Positions 52,378-61,753 of a stretch of 64,000 nucleotides of DNA are shown one piece after another. Source of the stretch: Enhygromyxa salina (GTDB lineage Bacteria > Myxococcota_A > Polyangia > Nannocystales > Nannocystaceae); the NCBI RefSeq assembly GCF_000737335.2, contig NZ_JMCC02000090.1, forward strand, positions 1 to 64,000, read 5' to 3'. The notes beneath the pieces are model-generated. The model saw only the letters and a list, made by a program, of their open reading frames with translations. It had not been told where the DNA came from and made no database searches. The translations under genes were made by a program, and so were the position numbers. The first letter of the stretch is position 1, and every line of letters begins with the position of its first letter.

Positions 52378-54159
52378 ATGTCCGCCGCCGAAGTCGACGC
52401 GTTGCTCGAGCGGTTGGTCGCGCAGTTCGAGTCACCCTACGACTTCCTGCGCGAGCTGGTCCAAAACGCGATGGACGCGGGTAGCGATCGGGTCGAGGTC
52501 ACGCTCGAGACCCACCCGCTCGATGGCAGCAGCGACGAGGTCATTTTCGAGCTGACGGTCATCGACACCGGCGCGGGCATGGACGAGGCGATCATCGATC
52601 AAGAGCTCACGCGCTTGTTCTCGTCGGGCAAGAGCGGGGATCGGACCATGGCCGGGGGGTTTGGGATCGGCTTCGTCAGCGTGTTCGCGTGGGAGCCAGA
52701 GGCGGTGCTGCTCCACACCGGGCGGGCGGGCGAGAGCTGGGAGCTGGTGTTTCATGGGGATCGGAGCTTCGAAAAGGTCGCGGTCGAAGACCCGATCGAG
52801 GGCACGACGATCTCGCTGTTTCGGCGCGGACGCGCGACCGAGCGCGAGCCGATCGCGGAGGCGATCCGCGACAGCCTGTGGCGTTGGTGTCGGTTCTGTC
52901 CGATCGAGCTCTCGTTCGAGGATCTCGGCGGCGACGAGCCGGCCGAGCTGATCCAAGACTCACCCGAGCCGACCGAGCTCGGGCTTGGGGCCGGGCTGAC
53001 CCGCGCCGAAGTCCGCGGGGAGTCGACGCTGCGGGTCAGCTTCGCGGTCCCGCCCAACGCGGTGTTCTTGCGGCGCGGCCTGATCCTGGCCGAGGGCGGG
53101 CCCAGGCAGCTCATGGCCAAGGTCGCCGATGCGCTCGGGGCCAGCGCCGAGCACCTGCAGATCTGGGCCGACAGCCCGCTGTTGCGGACCAGCCTGGCGC
53201 GGGACACGGTGCTCCACGACGAGGGCCGCGACGCGGTGGAGGGGCGCTTGCTCGCGCTGTTGGACCAGCTGCGCGAAGACTTGCTCGCGCGGCTCGAGCA
53301 GCTCGCGGCGACTGGCGACGGCGAGCTCGACGAGGCTGACGCGCCTGACAACCCGGCCGTGGACCCGCGCTGGACCCACGAGCGCCACGCGATCTACGGG
53401 GCCCTGCACGCGCACCTCGAGCTCGAGTATGGCCACCTCGAGCGCAAGGTTCGGTCGCGCGCGATCCTGCGAGACGTCGCCCACGGGTGCGCGGTTGGGC
53501 TCGCGGTCGCGGTCCGGACCATGGGCGGGCGGCCGCTGCTGGTCGTCGCGCCAGCGGCCCTGCGCGCGGGTGGAGCGGGCGAGACCGAGACCCCGATCGC
53601 CGCCGGGCTCGCCCGCTTGGTCCGTGACCTGCGACCGACCAGCTTCCCGGTGCTCGCGGGCGACCTGCGAGACGATCGCTCGTGGCTGACGGCTCTGACC
53701 GCGCTCACGGGCACCGAGCTGCTGCCGGTCGAGCGAGCGATCGCCCGGGTCGTGCCGCGCAAGGGTGAGGCGGCAGGTCTGTGCGGCGTGGTCGAGAGTC
53801 TGCTGCGCGGGCTCGGCTTCGAACAGGCGGTGGTCTGCGTCGGTGAGTTCGTGGATCTGCTCGGGCGCCCCGAGCACAGCCCGGTGTTTGGTCCCGAGGT
53901 GTTTGGCGCCGCCGCGCCGCTCGCGTTTCATGGCGGCCGCACGATCCCGGCCTCGAGCCTGGCCCGGCGAACGGTCTGGCTCAACCTCCACAACAGCCTG
54001 GTCGAGGCCGCGATCGATCGCTTCACCGAGCGCCCGCTGGTCGCAGGCTTGGCCCTGACGTGCGGCCTGCTTGGCCACTTGGATCACGCGCCCGAAGTCA
54101 GCGACGTAGCGAAGCTCGCCGAGCAGCTCGAGCGCGACAGCCAGGGGGCCCGCAAGTGA
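52378..54159 (+). CDS. Hsp90-like GHKL ATPase of unknown function
   Basis: 593 residues. Bergerat-fold ATP site: N box PYDFLRELVQNAMDAG (residues 20-35), G1 box VIDTGAGMD (61-69), FSSGKSGD, and G2 GGFGIGFVSVF (93-103), as in HtpG/Hsp90 and unlike histidine kinases, which keep a shorter N box. The lid region and a middle domain (residues 110-330) follow the Hsp90 order, but there is no HtpG C-terminal dimerisation domain that I recognise. The C-terminus contains TVWLNLHNSLVEAAID. It overlaps the next gene by GTGA, so the 1109-residue protein is made with it. Function unknown. Confidence 0.85.
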   Translation: MSAAEVDALLERLVAQFESPYDFLRELVQNAMDAGSDRVEVTLETHPLDGSSDEVIFELTVIDTGAGMDEAIIDQELTRLFSSGKSGDRTMAGGFGIGFVSVFAWEPEAVLLHTGRAGESWELVFHGDRSFEKVAVEDPIEGTTISLFRRGRATEREPIAEAIRDSLWRWCRFCPIELSFEDLGGDEPAELIQDSPEPTELGLGAGLTRAEVRGESTLRVSFAVPPNAVFLRRGLILAEGGPRQLMAKVADALGASAEHLQIWADSPLLRTSLARDTVLHDEGRDAVEGRLLALLDQLREDLLARLEQLAATGDGELDEADAPDNPAVDPRWTHERHAIYGALHAHLELEYGHLERKVRSRAILRDVAHGCAVGLAVAVRTMGGRPLLVVAPAALRAGGAGETETPIAAGLARLVRDLRPTSFPVLAGDLRDDRSWLTALTALTGTELLPVERAIARVVPRKGEAAGLCGVVESLLRGLGFEQAVVCVGEFVDLLGRPEHSPVFGPEVFGAAAPLAFHGGRTIPASSLARRTVWLNLHNSLVEAAIDRFTERPLVAGLALTCGLLGHLDHAPEVSDVAKLAEQLERDSQGARK

Positions 54160-57100
54160 CGCGCGCGGCCCTGCACCCTGGGATCGCCGCGCTGCTCGAG
54201 AGTCGGCGGCTCGGCAGCCTCGCGGACTCGCGCCATCGGTTCACGGTCTCGCGCGAAGAAGCGCTGTTGCAGCTGCGCAAGCAGGCCAGCGAGCGCGACG
54301 ACGGGCCGTGGGACTGGACCTTGCTGCTGGTCCGCGCCGCGAATGCCATGAGCGAGATCCCCGAGGCCCGGGTCGAGCTTGGCGAGGGCGCCGACGAGCA
54401 GCTGCGGGTCACGACGATCGACGTGATCACGCCCGGCACCTCGTTCGACGGGCTGGATCTGACCGACATCCTGGCCGGGGCGCTCGAGCCCGACCTGGGT
54501 GAGCCGGTGGGCGGGGGGGATCCCCACCTGCGTGTCGGCCGGTTTCGAATGCTGATCGGCCGGGCGATCAACGCCGCGCTCGCGCGCGAGCCGATCGCCT
54601 TGGAGCTCGAGACCCCAGTTGGCGGGCGTCGCTTCGAGCGGCGCGAGCAACTCAGCGAGGGGCGCGATCCCTACATCGAGCGCAAGCTGGGCCCGTGCGT
54701 CGGCAGCAGTCGGTTTGTCGTGCGGGTGACCGAGCCGCGCCCCGGCCTGAGCTCGCGCCTGGGTCGGTGGTTGCGGCGCCGCGGCGAGGTGACCCAAGAG
54801 CTCGCAACCTTGTGGCGATCGCAGCGGCTCGCCGATCGCGACGTGGACAACCTGGGTGAGGACGGCGCGCTGAGCTTGGGTCCGGCGCTGCAGCGGGCGC
54901 CGGTGATGTTCGGCGAGCACGCGCTGTATGGACCGGCGCGGGCGGTCGCCTCTGACGAGGGGGGCGGACGCGAGTGGGGCTCGCTGTTCCTGGTTCGCGA
55001 CGGCCTGCTGCTTGTGGATCTGGGCCCGGCGCTGCGCGAGCAGCAGGTCGACGTGGGGAGCTTGGTCGGGTGGATCGACTGCCCCAAGCTGCGCCTGACC
55101 GCCGACGAGCGCAGCGTGGTCCGCGACGCCAACTTCGAGCTCCTGGTCGCTTGGCTGCACGACTATCAAGGCCGCAGCGACGGCCTGGGTCAGGTCAGCT
55201 GGCCCACGGGGTTGAGCGACGGCCTGACCTGCGCGAGCGGCCGCCCGGTCTCGCTCGCGCAGCTGACCGAAGACGCCCGGCGCGGTCGCGAGCTCATCTA
55301 TGTGTGGCGCCACCAAGCCGGTGAGGTCCCCGCCCACGCGCGGGCCCAGGTCGTGGCCCTGGCGCCGTCGCAAGAGCTGTTGCTGCGCGAGCGGTTTCCA
55401 GAGCTGCGCTTGGTCCCGCTGCGCGCGCTCGGGGGGCAGGGCGACGTCGATCCGGCGGATCTCACCTCACTGCAGGCCGGCAGCTACGAGGCGCTGGCGC
55501 TGATCAAGGACAGCCCGATCAACACCGGCGAGGACCAGGGCGCGCTCATGGTGGATCTGCGCGTCTCCGTGGACGCCTACGTGCACCGGGCCGCGACCGC
55601 GACCACTGGCTTCATCGTGATCCTGGCGTACGAGCGCCGGGTCGCGCAGATCCACGAGCACGCCAAGGTCATCCCCGGCGTCACCTTGATCTGTCGGGTC
55701 CGCGGCGAGGGCTCCGAGCTCGACGTCGCCAAGCTGCGCCGGGATCACGCTGCGATCGGCAAGATCGCCGATCTGTGTCGCGTCCGCGTTCGGGCCCACT
55801 GGGAGGCGCTGTTGGTCCACGCGATGAGCCGCGCCAAGCCGTGGGAGAACCCGCTGTTGCGCTCGGCGCTCGACGGCCTTGGTCCGCGGGCGATCGATCT
55901 TCGCTACCAAACGACCGAAGACGGGCTGCGCCTGGGTTGGCGCGACACGGTGTTGCTCGACGTCGAGCTTGGCCGCGCGCTGATCCGGTCCAATCAGCTC
56001 GGGCCGGCGAAGACCTTGCGCGACGCGCTTCGTCAGCTGCGCGAGCGCGGCTTCGTGCTCGTGGCCCACCCGCACAAGCGCTACGATCGCCTGATCTCCG
56101 ATGATCCGCGGCTGTACCCGTGGCTGCTCCACGACGACGCCGCGCGGGCGCTGTTGGTCCGGGTCGTCGGGGCCGCGACCGTGCTCGACATGCCGGTCGT
56201 CGCCGAGGCGCACCCGCTGGTGGTCGCGCATCCCCTCGAGGACCAGCGCCACCTGCTGCGCGGACGCGAGACGATCGAGCGTGACCTGCAGCGCAGCCCG
56301 ACCGATCCGCTCGCGCGTCAGCGGCTGCTTGGCCACCTGCTGGTCGCGCGCGGGCTCGGGCTGGATGCGCAGGGGCCCGACGCGCAGGGGCTCGAGACCG
56401 TGCCCTTGTTGGATCGCTATGATCCGCGCGCGCTCAGTCCCACGCGCTTGGTCAGCCTGGCCTCGGTGCTGAGCGAGTGCCCGCGGCCTGGCTTGGTCCC
56501 AGCTGGCGCGGTTCACCGTGAGCTGCCGCGGCCGATGCTCGAGGTCGGCCCGGGGCTCGCGGATCTGCTCGCGCAGGTCGAAGACTTGGAGCCGGGATCG
56601 ACGGCGCGGACCAGCGGCGAGTCCGTGGTCACGATCGACGATCCCCGCGGCGAGCGAAGCACCACCACCGCGATCCGCCGACGCGCCCGCGGGGTTCCAC
56701 CGCTGCTGGCGAGCTCGGTCGTGCACGCGTTCGTGATCGGTCGGCTGCAGGTGGCCGGCGACGCCAGCTCCGACGGGATCGGCCTGTGGGCGAGCGGGCT
56801 GCGGGTTGGCGAGCTCGAGCTGCCCGAGCCGCTTGGTCGGGTCTCGGGTCGGCTGCTGCTCACGCCCCAAGGGCAGCGGGTCGGCCAGGCCCGGATCCGC
56901 GAAGAGGTCACCGCCCAGGCCCGCACGCTGCTGGCCGACGCGCTGCGCCAGCGCACCTTGCTGCCGCCCGATGGGCCCCAGCGTCGCCGCTTGGATCACT
57001 TTGTCGAGTACATCCGCGGGGCCGTTCAGGTCGAGGATCGGTTTGGGCTCGCCGAGGAGCTGGGCCTGACCGAGCCCGAAGATCGCGGCAAGCGGGTCGC

Positions 57101-57485
57101 GGCGCTGCGGGCCATGTCGCTGAGCGCCGCGCCGCTGCGACCCTTGAGCGGGCGCCGTGAAGGCACGCTGGCTGAGGTCGTGCGGCTGAGCCTGGCGATG
57201 CGGGTCCACTTCGACACGGCGATGCTCTCGTGGCGCGCGGCCAAGCTTGGCAAGCGACGCCGCGATGGCTCGCTGGAGATCGAGTTTGGCCTGCGCAACG
57301 CGTGGATCCAGCGTGGGCTCGACGCCGATGGGGATCTGCCGGACGTGGAGCATCGGCGGGCGGCGCTGCTCGCTGGCGTGTTCATCATCGCGGAGTTCTT
57401 CGCCCAGGCGGGCGAGCGCGACGACGTCGAGCTGGGCCCCGAGCACCTGGTGGTCGCGCTGTGGCGGCTGTTGAAATTGTCCTGA
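54156..57485 (+). CDS. Large partner protein of the Hsp90-like ATPase, possibly a degenerate GHKL protein
   Basis: 1109 residues, soluble, starting GTG overlapping the ATPase stop. By eye its residues 53-145 follow the ATPase N-domain: WTLLLVRAANAMSEIPEARVELGEG beside FLRELVQNAMDAGSDRVEVTLET, and VITPGTSFDGLDLTDILAGAL beside VIDTGAGMDEAIIDQELTRLF, then VGRFRMLIGRAINAALAREP beside GGFGIGFVSVFAWEP. The catalytic residues are missing, so ATP hydrolysis is doubtful. The remaining 900 residues are unlike any family I know; the last segment (FGLRNAWIQRGLDADGDLP) resembles the ATPase's C-terminal LNLHNSLVEAAI. A dedicated partner or regulatory half is the working idea. Confidence 0.7.
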   Translation: MTRAALHPGIAALLESRRLGSLADSRHRFTVSREEALLQLRKQASERDDGPWDWTLLLVRAANAMSEIPEARVELGEGADEQLRVTTIDVITPGTSFDGLDLTDILAGALEPDLGEPVGGGDPHLRVGRFRMLIGRAINAALAREPIALELETPVGGRRFERREQLSEGRDPYIERKLGPCVGSSRFVVRVTEPRPGLSSRLGRWLRRRGEVTQELATLWRSQRLADRDVDNLGEDGALSLGPALQRAPVMFGEHALYGPARAVASDEGGGREWGSLFLVRDGLLLVDLGPALREQQVDVGSLVGWIDCPKLRLTADERSVVRDANFELLVAWLHDYQGRSDGLGQVSWPTGLSDGLTCASGRPVSLAQLTEDARRGRELIYVWRHQAGEVPAHARAQVVALAPSQELLLRERFPELRLVPLRALGGQGDVDPADLTSLQAGSYEALALIKDSPINTGEDQGALMVDLRVSVDAYVHRAATATTGFIVILAYERRVAQIHEHAKVIPGVTLICRVRGEGSELDVAKLRRDHAAIGKIADLCRVRVRAHWEALLVHAMSRAKPWENPLLRSALDGLGPRAIDLRYQTTEDGLRLGWRDTVLLDVELGRALIRSNQLGPAKTLRDALRQLRERGFVLVAHPHKRYDRLISDDPRLYPWLLHDDAARALLVRVVGAATVLDMPVVAEAHPLVVAHPLEDQRHLLRGRETIERDLQRSPTDPLARQRLLGHLLVARGLGLDAQGPDAQGLETVPLLDRYDPRALSPTRLVSLASVLSECPRPGLVPAGAVHRELPRPMLEVGPGLADLLAQVEDLEPGSTARTSGESVVTIDDPRGERSTTTAIRRRARGVPPLLASSVVHAFVIGRLQVAGDASSDGIGLWASGLRVGELELPEPLGRVSGRLLLTPQGQRVGQARIREEVTAQARTLLADALRQRTLLPPDGPQRRRLDHFVEYIRGAVQVEDRFGLAEELGLTEPEDRGKRVAALRAMSLSAAPLRPLSGRREGTLAEVVRLSLAMRVHFDTAMLSWRAAKLGKRRRDGSLEIEFGLRNAWIQRGLDADGDLPDVEHRRAALLAGVFIIAEFFAQAGERDDVELGPEHLVVALWRLLKLS

Positions 57486-57494
57486 GCCGCGCGC

Positions 57495-59237
57495 TCAGGG
57501 GGTGGCGTCGCGAAGGGTCGCCGCCACGCGCAGCAACCCGGGCCGGGGGCGGCTCATGCTCAGGTCGCCAAGCTGCACACCAAGCTCGTCGGCCAACAGC
57601 TCGCGCAGGGCGAGCTTCGGCAAGTTGCGGGCGCCCGGGCGCAGGTGGGCGTCGATCCGGTCACGAACCTCTGCCGCCTCGAGCACCTCCGAGAAGCACC
57701 CGCGCAACGCCCGACCGGCGCCCGACTTGTCTGGTAGCGCGCAGGTGATGTCCAAGCGATCCAAGCTGCCGATCAAGCTGAGCTCGCCCGCGTCGGGATC
57801 CCAGCTCGGGCTCAGGGTCCCGGCGGCGCCAACGAACACTTGCCCCCACGGTTGATCGTCGACGCCGGTCAGCGTGATCTGCAGGCCGCCCAGGCCGTAG
57901 GCCCACCCGGCGTCCGGGCCACCAACGGGGGTCAGCGTGGGCGGCCGGGTTGGACGCAGGCCCCCCAAGCGCAGCGGCGTCCAGCTCTCGAGCTCGTGGT
58001 TGGCGTGGGCGAGCACCCGCTGCTCACCGATCAGCTCGGCGAGCAGGCCATTCGCGGTCCACTGGGTCACGAGCGCGTTGACGAGATCGATGCTGAGCTC
58101 CACGCGAAGATCCTCGCCCGCGCCGAGTGGTTCAGCGGTCGGGGTTGCCCCGGTGATCAGCGGGCCGGGCACCCCCAGGTCAAAGCGCGGTGGCCCAGCT
58201 TCGGGGGCCGGCACGATCCACAGGCCCGCGAACAGACCCGTCGCGCGCACGCCTGTCTGCTCGCAGAACCCAAGGGCGACGCGCGAGCTTGGCTGACCCT
58301 GCACCAGCTCGACGTGGGTGGGCAGCAGCTCGGTGCCAGACAGCTGCGCGAGGCCGTCGTCGATCTGCTGGCGGACCAGCTCGCGGGCCTTCTTGGTTAC
58401 GACCTTGTCGGCCAAGTACCAGCCCGCGGCGGCCCCCACTGGCGCGAGCGGACCCCCGATCAGGCCCCCGATCAGGGCACCGCCGCCCGCCCCGATCCCG
58501 CGGGCCTTGTTGCGCAGCGCGCCGCGAAAGTCGACGTCGCCCAGGGTCACCAGCTTGGCGTAGAGCTCGCGCTCCTCGACGATCGCAACCACCACGACCC
58601 CGCTGACCGCGAGCGTGTTGACGCCCGTGACCTCGAGCTCGAAGTGGACGACGTCGTCGCGCAGATCAAGCTTGGCCGTGCTCAGCTCGGTGTCCGGGCC
58701 CATGTGCTCGTTGGCGCGCAGAGCCGGCAGGACCTCGCGCTCGAGCATGGGGATCACCAAGCTGCGGACCAGCTGCGGCGACGCGCTGAAGGTGGCCCCG
58801 CATGGCTTGGTGTTCGAGTTGGGGGCCGCGAACCGTCCAACCAGCACGCTGTCCACGACCCGCTCGCGGCGGCCGCCCCGGCGGTTGAGCCCGACCTCGA
58901 CGAAGTGCCAGCCGGGCGCGCGCGAGAGGTCCGCCAAGGGCAGCTCGAGTTGGCCACCCTCCGCCCGATCACTGGCCACAGCCGCAGATCCATCCACCTG
59001 CAGGGTCACCCGCTCGCGCTCGCTCGCCGGTTGCACGCGGCCGCGCCAGGTCAGCAGGGCCGGGCTCGTCGCGCCAGCCGTGGCCAGGGGGATCACGCGG
59101 CTGGGTTGGTCCACGACGACCGCGAAGCTCTCGTGGCTCTCGGCCTGGTGCTCGAGCACCGCGCCCCCCCGCCACAGGATCATCACCGCGAGCCCCAGCC
59201 CCACGAGCCCGGGGACGAACCGTCGCAGGCGCTGCAC
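57495..59237 (-). CDS. Membrane-anchored protein of unknown function, convergent to the Hsp90-like operon
   Basis: About 580 residues. N-terminal signal anchor RRFVPGLVGLGLAVMILW, then an extended beta-rich exterior domain, a glycine-rich hydrophobic segment (GIGAGGGALIGGLIGGPLAPVGAAAGWYLA), which could be a second membrane hairpin, and a beta-rich C-terminus with two Cys. No family recognised. The start is uncertain: GTG 59237 gives the best leader; the open frame extends to TTG 59324. It ends ten bases from the 1109-residue gene's end, on the opposite strand, so shared function is unproven. Confidence 0.65.
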   Translation of the reverse strand: MQRLRRFVPGLVGLGLAVMILWRGGAVLEHQAESHESFAVVVDQPSRVIPLATAGATSPALLTWRGRVQPASERERVTLQVDGSAAVASDRAEGGQLELPLADLSRAPGWHFVEVGLNRRGGRRERVVDSVLVGRFAAPNSNTKPCGATFSASPQLVRSLVIPMLEREVLPALRANEHMGPDTELSTAKLDLRDDVVHFELEVTGVNTLAVSGVVVVAIVEERELYAKLVTLGDVDFRGALRNKARGIGAGGGALIGGLIGGPLAPVGAAAGWYLADKVVTKKARELVRQQIDDGLAQLSGTELLPTHVELVQGQPSSRVALGFCEQTGVRATGLFAGLWIVPAPEAGPPRFDLGVPGPLITGATPTAEPLGAGEDLRVELSIDLVNALVTQWTANGLLAELIGEQRVLAHANHELESWTPLRLGGLRPTRPPTLTPVGGPDAGWAYGLGGLQITLTGVDDQPWGQVFVGAAGTLSPSWDPDAGELSLIGSLDRLDITCALPDKSGAGRALRGCFSEVLEAAEVRDRIDAHLRPGARNLPKLALRELLADELGVQLGDLSMSRPRPGLLRVAATLRDATP

Positions 59238-59447
59238 GACGGCATTGAAGCACACCTCCGGGGCCGGGGCATCGACGCCGCGCGCGGGCGATCTGGGTCG
59301 CTGTTCGACTTGGTCACCGAGCAAGTCGGCGAGACGATCAAGTCGATGACCGAGTCGCCGATCCGCTGGACCTTGGTCGCGTTCCTGGACGTCCCCTGGA
59401 AGCGCAACCTGTCCAAGCAGATCGACTTGTCGGTCCGCGAATGGCCG

Positions 59448-60047
59448 CTACTTCGCGGGCATCGGGATCGAGTTGATGATCTTCTTGCAGTTCTCGAGCT
59501 GCGACGCCGGACCCCAGCACTTGGTGTAGTTGTCGGGCCGGAATCCAAGCACGAAGATCTTCCCGTCGGTCTCGCGCGCGAGCTCGACCACGTGCACGCC
59601 CGCTTCGTTCGTGGCCGCGTTGGTGATCTCTGCGTTGCTGGCGGTCCACTTGGTCGCCTTCTTGGCCTTGTCCAGGGTCTTCTCGCCGCCGATGGTCTCG
59701 TAGTCGATGTACAGCGCCTCGAGGCCGTCGGCGGTCAGCGGGAATTTGTAGTGGCCGCCCTTCTCGCTCATGTTCGTGGACTCGGCGCCCTTTGGCATCA
59801 ACATCTTGCCAAGGAAGGGCTCTTCGAATTCCTCGAGGATGACTTCACCGGGGGTCGCCGCTGGGGGCTCCTCGGCGGGGGGGGCGTCGGCGGTGGGCTT
59901 GGTCTTCTCGGGCTGCTCGGGCTTTTCGGCCTTCTCGGTCTTCTCTGCTTTGTCTTTGTCTTTGGCTTCGCCCTCGGCGGGCTTGCTGTCACAAGCAATG
60001 CAGATGAACGCGGCGGCTACGATGGTCGGGAAAATTCGGGCTTGCAT
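59448..60047 (-). CDS. Lipoprotein of unknown function with Lys/Glu/Pro linker
   Basis: 199 residues. Leader IFPTIVAAAFICIAC ends in a lipobox. The linker alternates charged residues (KDKDKAEKTEKAEKPEQPEK) and Pro, and a 120-residue mature domain includes HYKFPLTADGLEALYIDY, VHVVELARETDGKIFVLGF and two Cys (KCWGPASQLENCKKII) likely to form a disulphide. No family recognised. It is a single gene between the anchored protein and the oxidoreductase. Confidence 0.75.
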   Translation of the reverse strand: MQARIFPTIVAAAFICIACDSKPAEGEAKDKDKAEKTEKAEKPEQPEKTKPTADAPPAEEPPAATPGEVILEEFEEPFLGKMLMPKGAESTNMSEKGGHYKFPLTADGLEALYIDYETIGGEKTLDKAKKATKWTASNAEITNAATNEAGVHVVELARETDGKIFVLGFRPDNYTKCWGPASQLENCKKIINSIPMPAK

Positions 60048-60125
60048 GATGGTTCGACTGGGATAGCGAAGCGCACTCTAGCGGCGGGGAGCCGAAAAGG
60101 TCCAGCGGCGTTCGTGCGAGTGTGA

Positions 60126-61646
60126 CTACAGATCCCGCAGCAGCATGTGGGCCGCGTTGTAGCCACACATGCCGTGCACGCCCGCGCCCGGGTGCGCGTA
60201 CGAAGATCCCAGATACAGCCCTTTTACGGGCATGCGATAGCGAAACCACGGGAACACCGGCCGGAACAGCAGCTGGCGGTGCCAGGCGTTCGAGCCCCCG
60301 CCCAGATCCCCGCCGATCAGGTTCGCGTCCATGTGCTCGAGGTCGGCAGGCGAGACGGCTCGGCGGGCGAGGACCCGATCACGAAAGCCAGGCGCGAGCG
60401 CCTCGATGCGGGCGTCCACGGTGTCGGCGAAGCGCGCTTTGATCTCTGCCCAGTCGCCTTCAGGGGCGTGGTTGGGCACCCGCGAGTAAGCCCACAGCGT
60501 GTGCTTGCCCGCCGGCGCCCGGCTTGGATCCGACAGGCTCTGCTGCCCGATCACCAAGTACGGGTTGCTTGGCAGCGCGCCGCCGCGGACCTCGTTGGTG
60601 AAGCTGCGCAGATCTTCCAGGCTGTCGCCCGCGTGCACGACCGCGGCCTCGCGGGCCAGCTCGCAGCTCCACGGCACCGGACCATCCAGCGCCCAGTCGA
60701 GCTTGAAGGTGCCCCAGCCCTGGGCGAAGTTCGCCATCTTGCGGACGATCCGGCCCGGCAGGTGCTTGGCGTCCACCAGCCGCCCCAGCAACGCGGGCGC
60801 CGAGGTGTCGCTGAGGATCCCCTTGCTCGCGCGCAGCTCCTGCCCGTCGGCCAGCACCACCGCCACGGCCCGGTTGTCACGCACGACGATCGACTTCACG
60901 CGCGCGCCCAGCTGAACCTGACCGCCGTGGCTCTCGAGCTTGCGGATCATCGCCGCCGTGATTGCCCCGGCGCCACCTTCGGGCACGCCGTAGCCACCGG
61001 TCGTCGCCATCACCGCCAGCATGTAGCCGATCCCCGATCCAAACATGTCGTCGGGCCCAACGTCGGTGTGCAGCGCCAGCCCAGGGATCACGCGCTGTGC
61101 GGGCTCGGACTCGAACCATGCCTTGGACAGTCGCGCCCCGCTGCGCATGAACGTGGCCGCGAGCCGGAAGATCGCAAACGGCAGCAGCCCAAGCGCCGGG
61201 CGGATCGCCGGAAAGGTCTTCAGCATCGCCGGGATCAGCGACGGCTCGATGTTCTGGTGCCACTCGCAGACCCTGCGCATGCGGCCGCCGTCCTGCAACG
61301 ATCCAAAATTGCGCTCGACGATGTCCAGATCGCGCGCGAGCACGGCCACGCTGCCGTCCGGCCCGGGGTGCGCGCTCTCGATCGGCGCAAAGGTCCAGCG
61401 CAGGCCATGCTCGTCGAGACGCAGATCCCGAAACGCCGGGCTGGCCTGCGCGAACGGAAAGAACGCCGCCCCAACATCGTGAACGAAGCCCGGCAGCGTC
61501 CCGGCATCCGAAGCCAGGGCGCCCCCCGGCCGATCCGGGTGGGCCTCGACCACCAGCACCCGCAGCCCCGCGCGAGCCAGCACACACGCCCCCGCGAGCC
61601 CATTGGGCCCCGCGCCGATGACAACGACCTCGGGATCGCCAGACAC
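60126..61646 (-). CDS. FAD-dependent phytoene-dehydrogenase-like oxidoreductase
   Basis: About 506 residues from GTG 61646. N-terminal FAD-binding Rossmann motif VVVIGAGPNGLAGACVLARAGLRVLVVEAHPDRPGG, C-terminal MPVKGLYLGSSYAHPGAGVHGMCGYNAAHMLL, as in phytoene desaturases/CrtI-like and related proteins of diverse use. The substrate cannot be told; carotenoid genes are absent nearby. The open frame continues upstream to 61805 but through an R2 fragment and without homology, so the later start is preferred. GTG 61670 is also possible. Confidence 0.88.
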   Translation of the reverse strand: MSGDPEVVVIGAGPNGLAGACVLARAGLRVLVVEAHPDRPGGALASDAGTLPGFVHDVGAAFFPFAQASPAFRDLRLDEHGLRWTFAPIESAHPGPDGSVAVLARDLDIVERNFGSLQDGGRMRRVCEWHQNIEPSLIPAMLKTFPAIRPALGLLPFAIFRLAATFMRSGARLSKAWFESEPAQRVIPGLALHTDVGPDDMFGSGIGYMLAVMATTGGYGVPEGGAGAITAAMIRKLESHGGQVQLGARVKSIVVRDNRAVAVVLADGQELRASKGILSDTSAPALLGRLVDAKHLPGRIVRKMANFAQGWGTFKLDWALDGPVPWSCELAREAAVVHAGDSLEDLRSFTNEVRGGALPSNPYLVIGQQSLSDPSRAPAGKHTLWAYSRVPNHAPEGDWAEIKARFADTVDARIEALAPGFRDRVLARRAVSPADLEHMDANLIGGDLGGGSNAWHRQLLFRPVFPWFRYRMPVKGLYLGSSYAHPGAGVHGMCGYNAAHMLLRDL

Positions 61647-61690
61647 GGCTGGGTTTATACCCCCTACCACAGGCGGCCGCTTCGCCTCCG

Positions 61691-61729
61691 CGCCTGCAGG
61701 TGGCGAAGTCCAAGGTCTCTGTGGGGGTC
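61691..61729 (+). repeat. Dispersed repeat R2, terminal fragment
   Basis: CGCCTGCAGGTGGCGAAGTC then CAAGGTCTCTGTGGGGGTC matches the last 40 bases of R2 copies (CTGCAGTCGGCGAAGTC, AAGGTC, TGTGGGGGT). The hairpin part is missing. It lies between the divergent oxidoreductase and the membrane-protein gene. Confidence 0.7.
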
Positions 61730-61753
61730 CAAAACCATGGCAATGTCGCGCCC

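Noticed and set aside
55467..57446. Minus-strand frame of 659 codons opposite the 1109-residue gene
   Set aside because: Codon-position pattern is that of a shadow; no motif and no RBS.
61700..61753. Earlier start of the membrane-protein gene at 61700
   Set aside because: The extra codons run through an R2 fragment; ATG 61754 fits the first membrane segment better.
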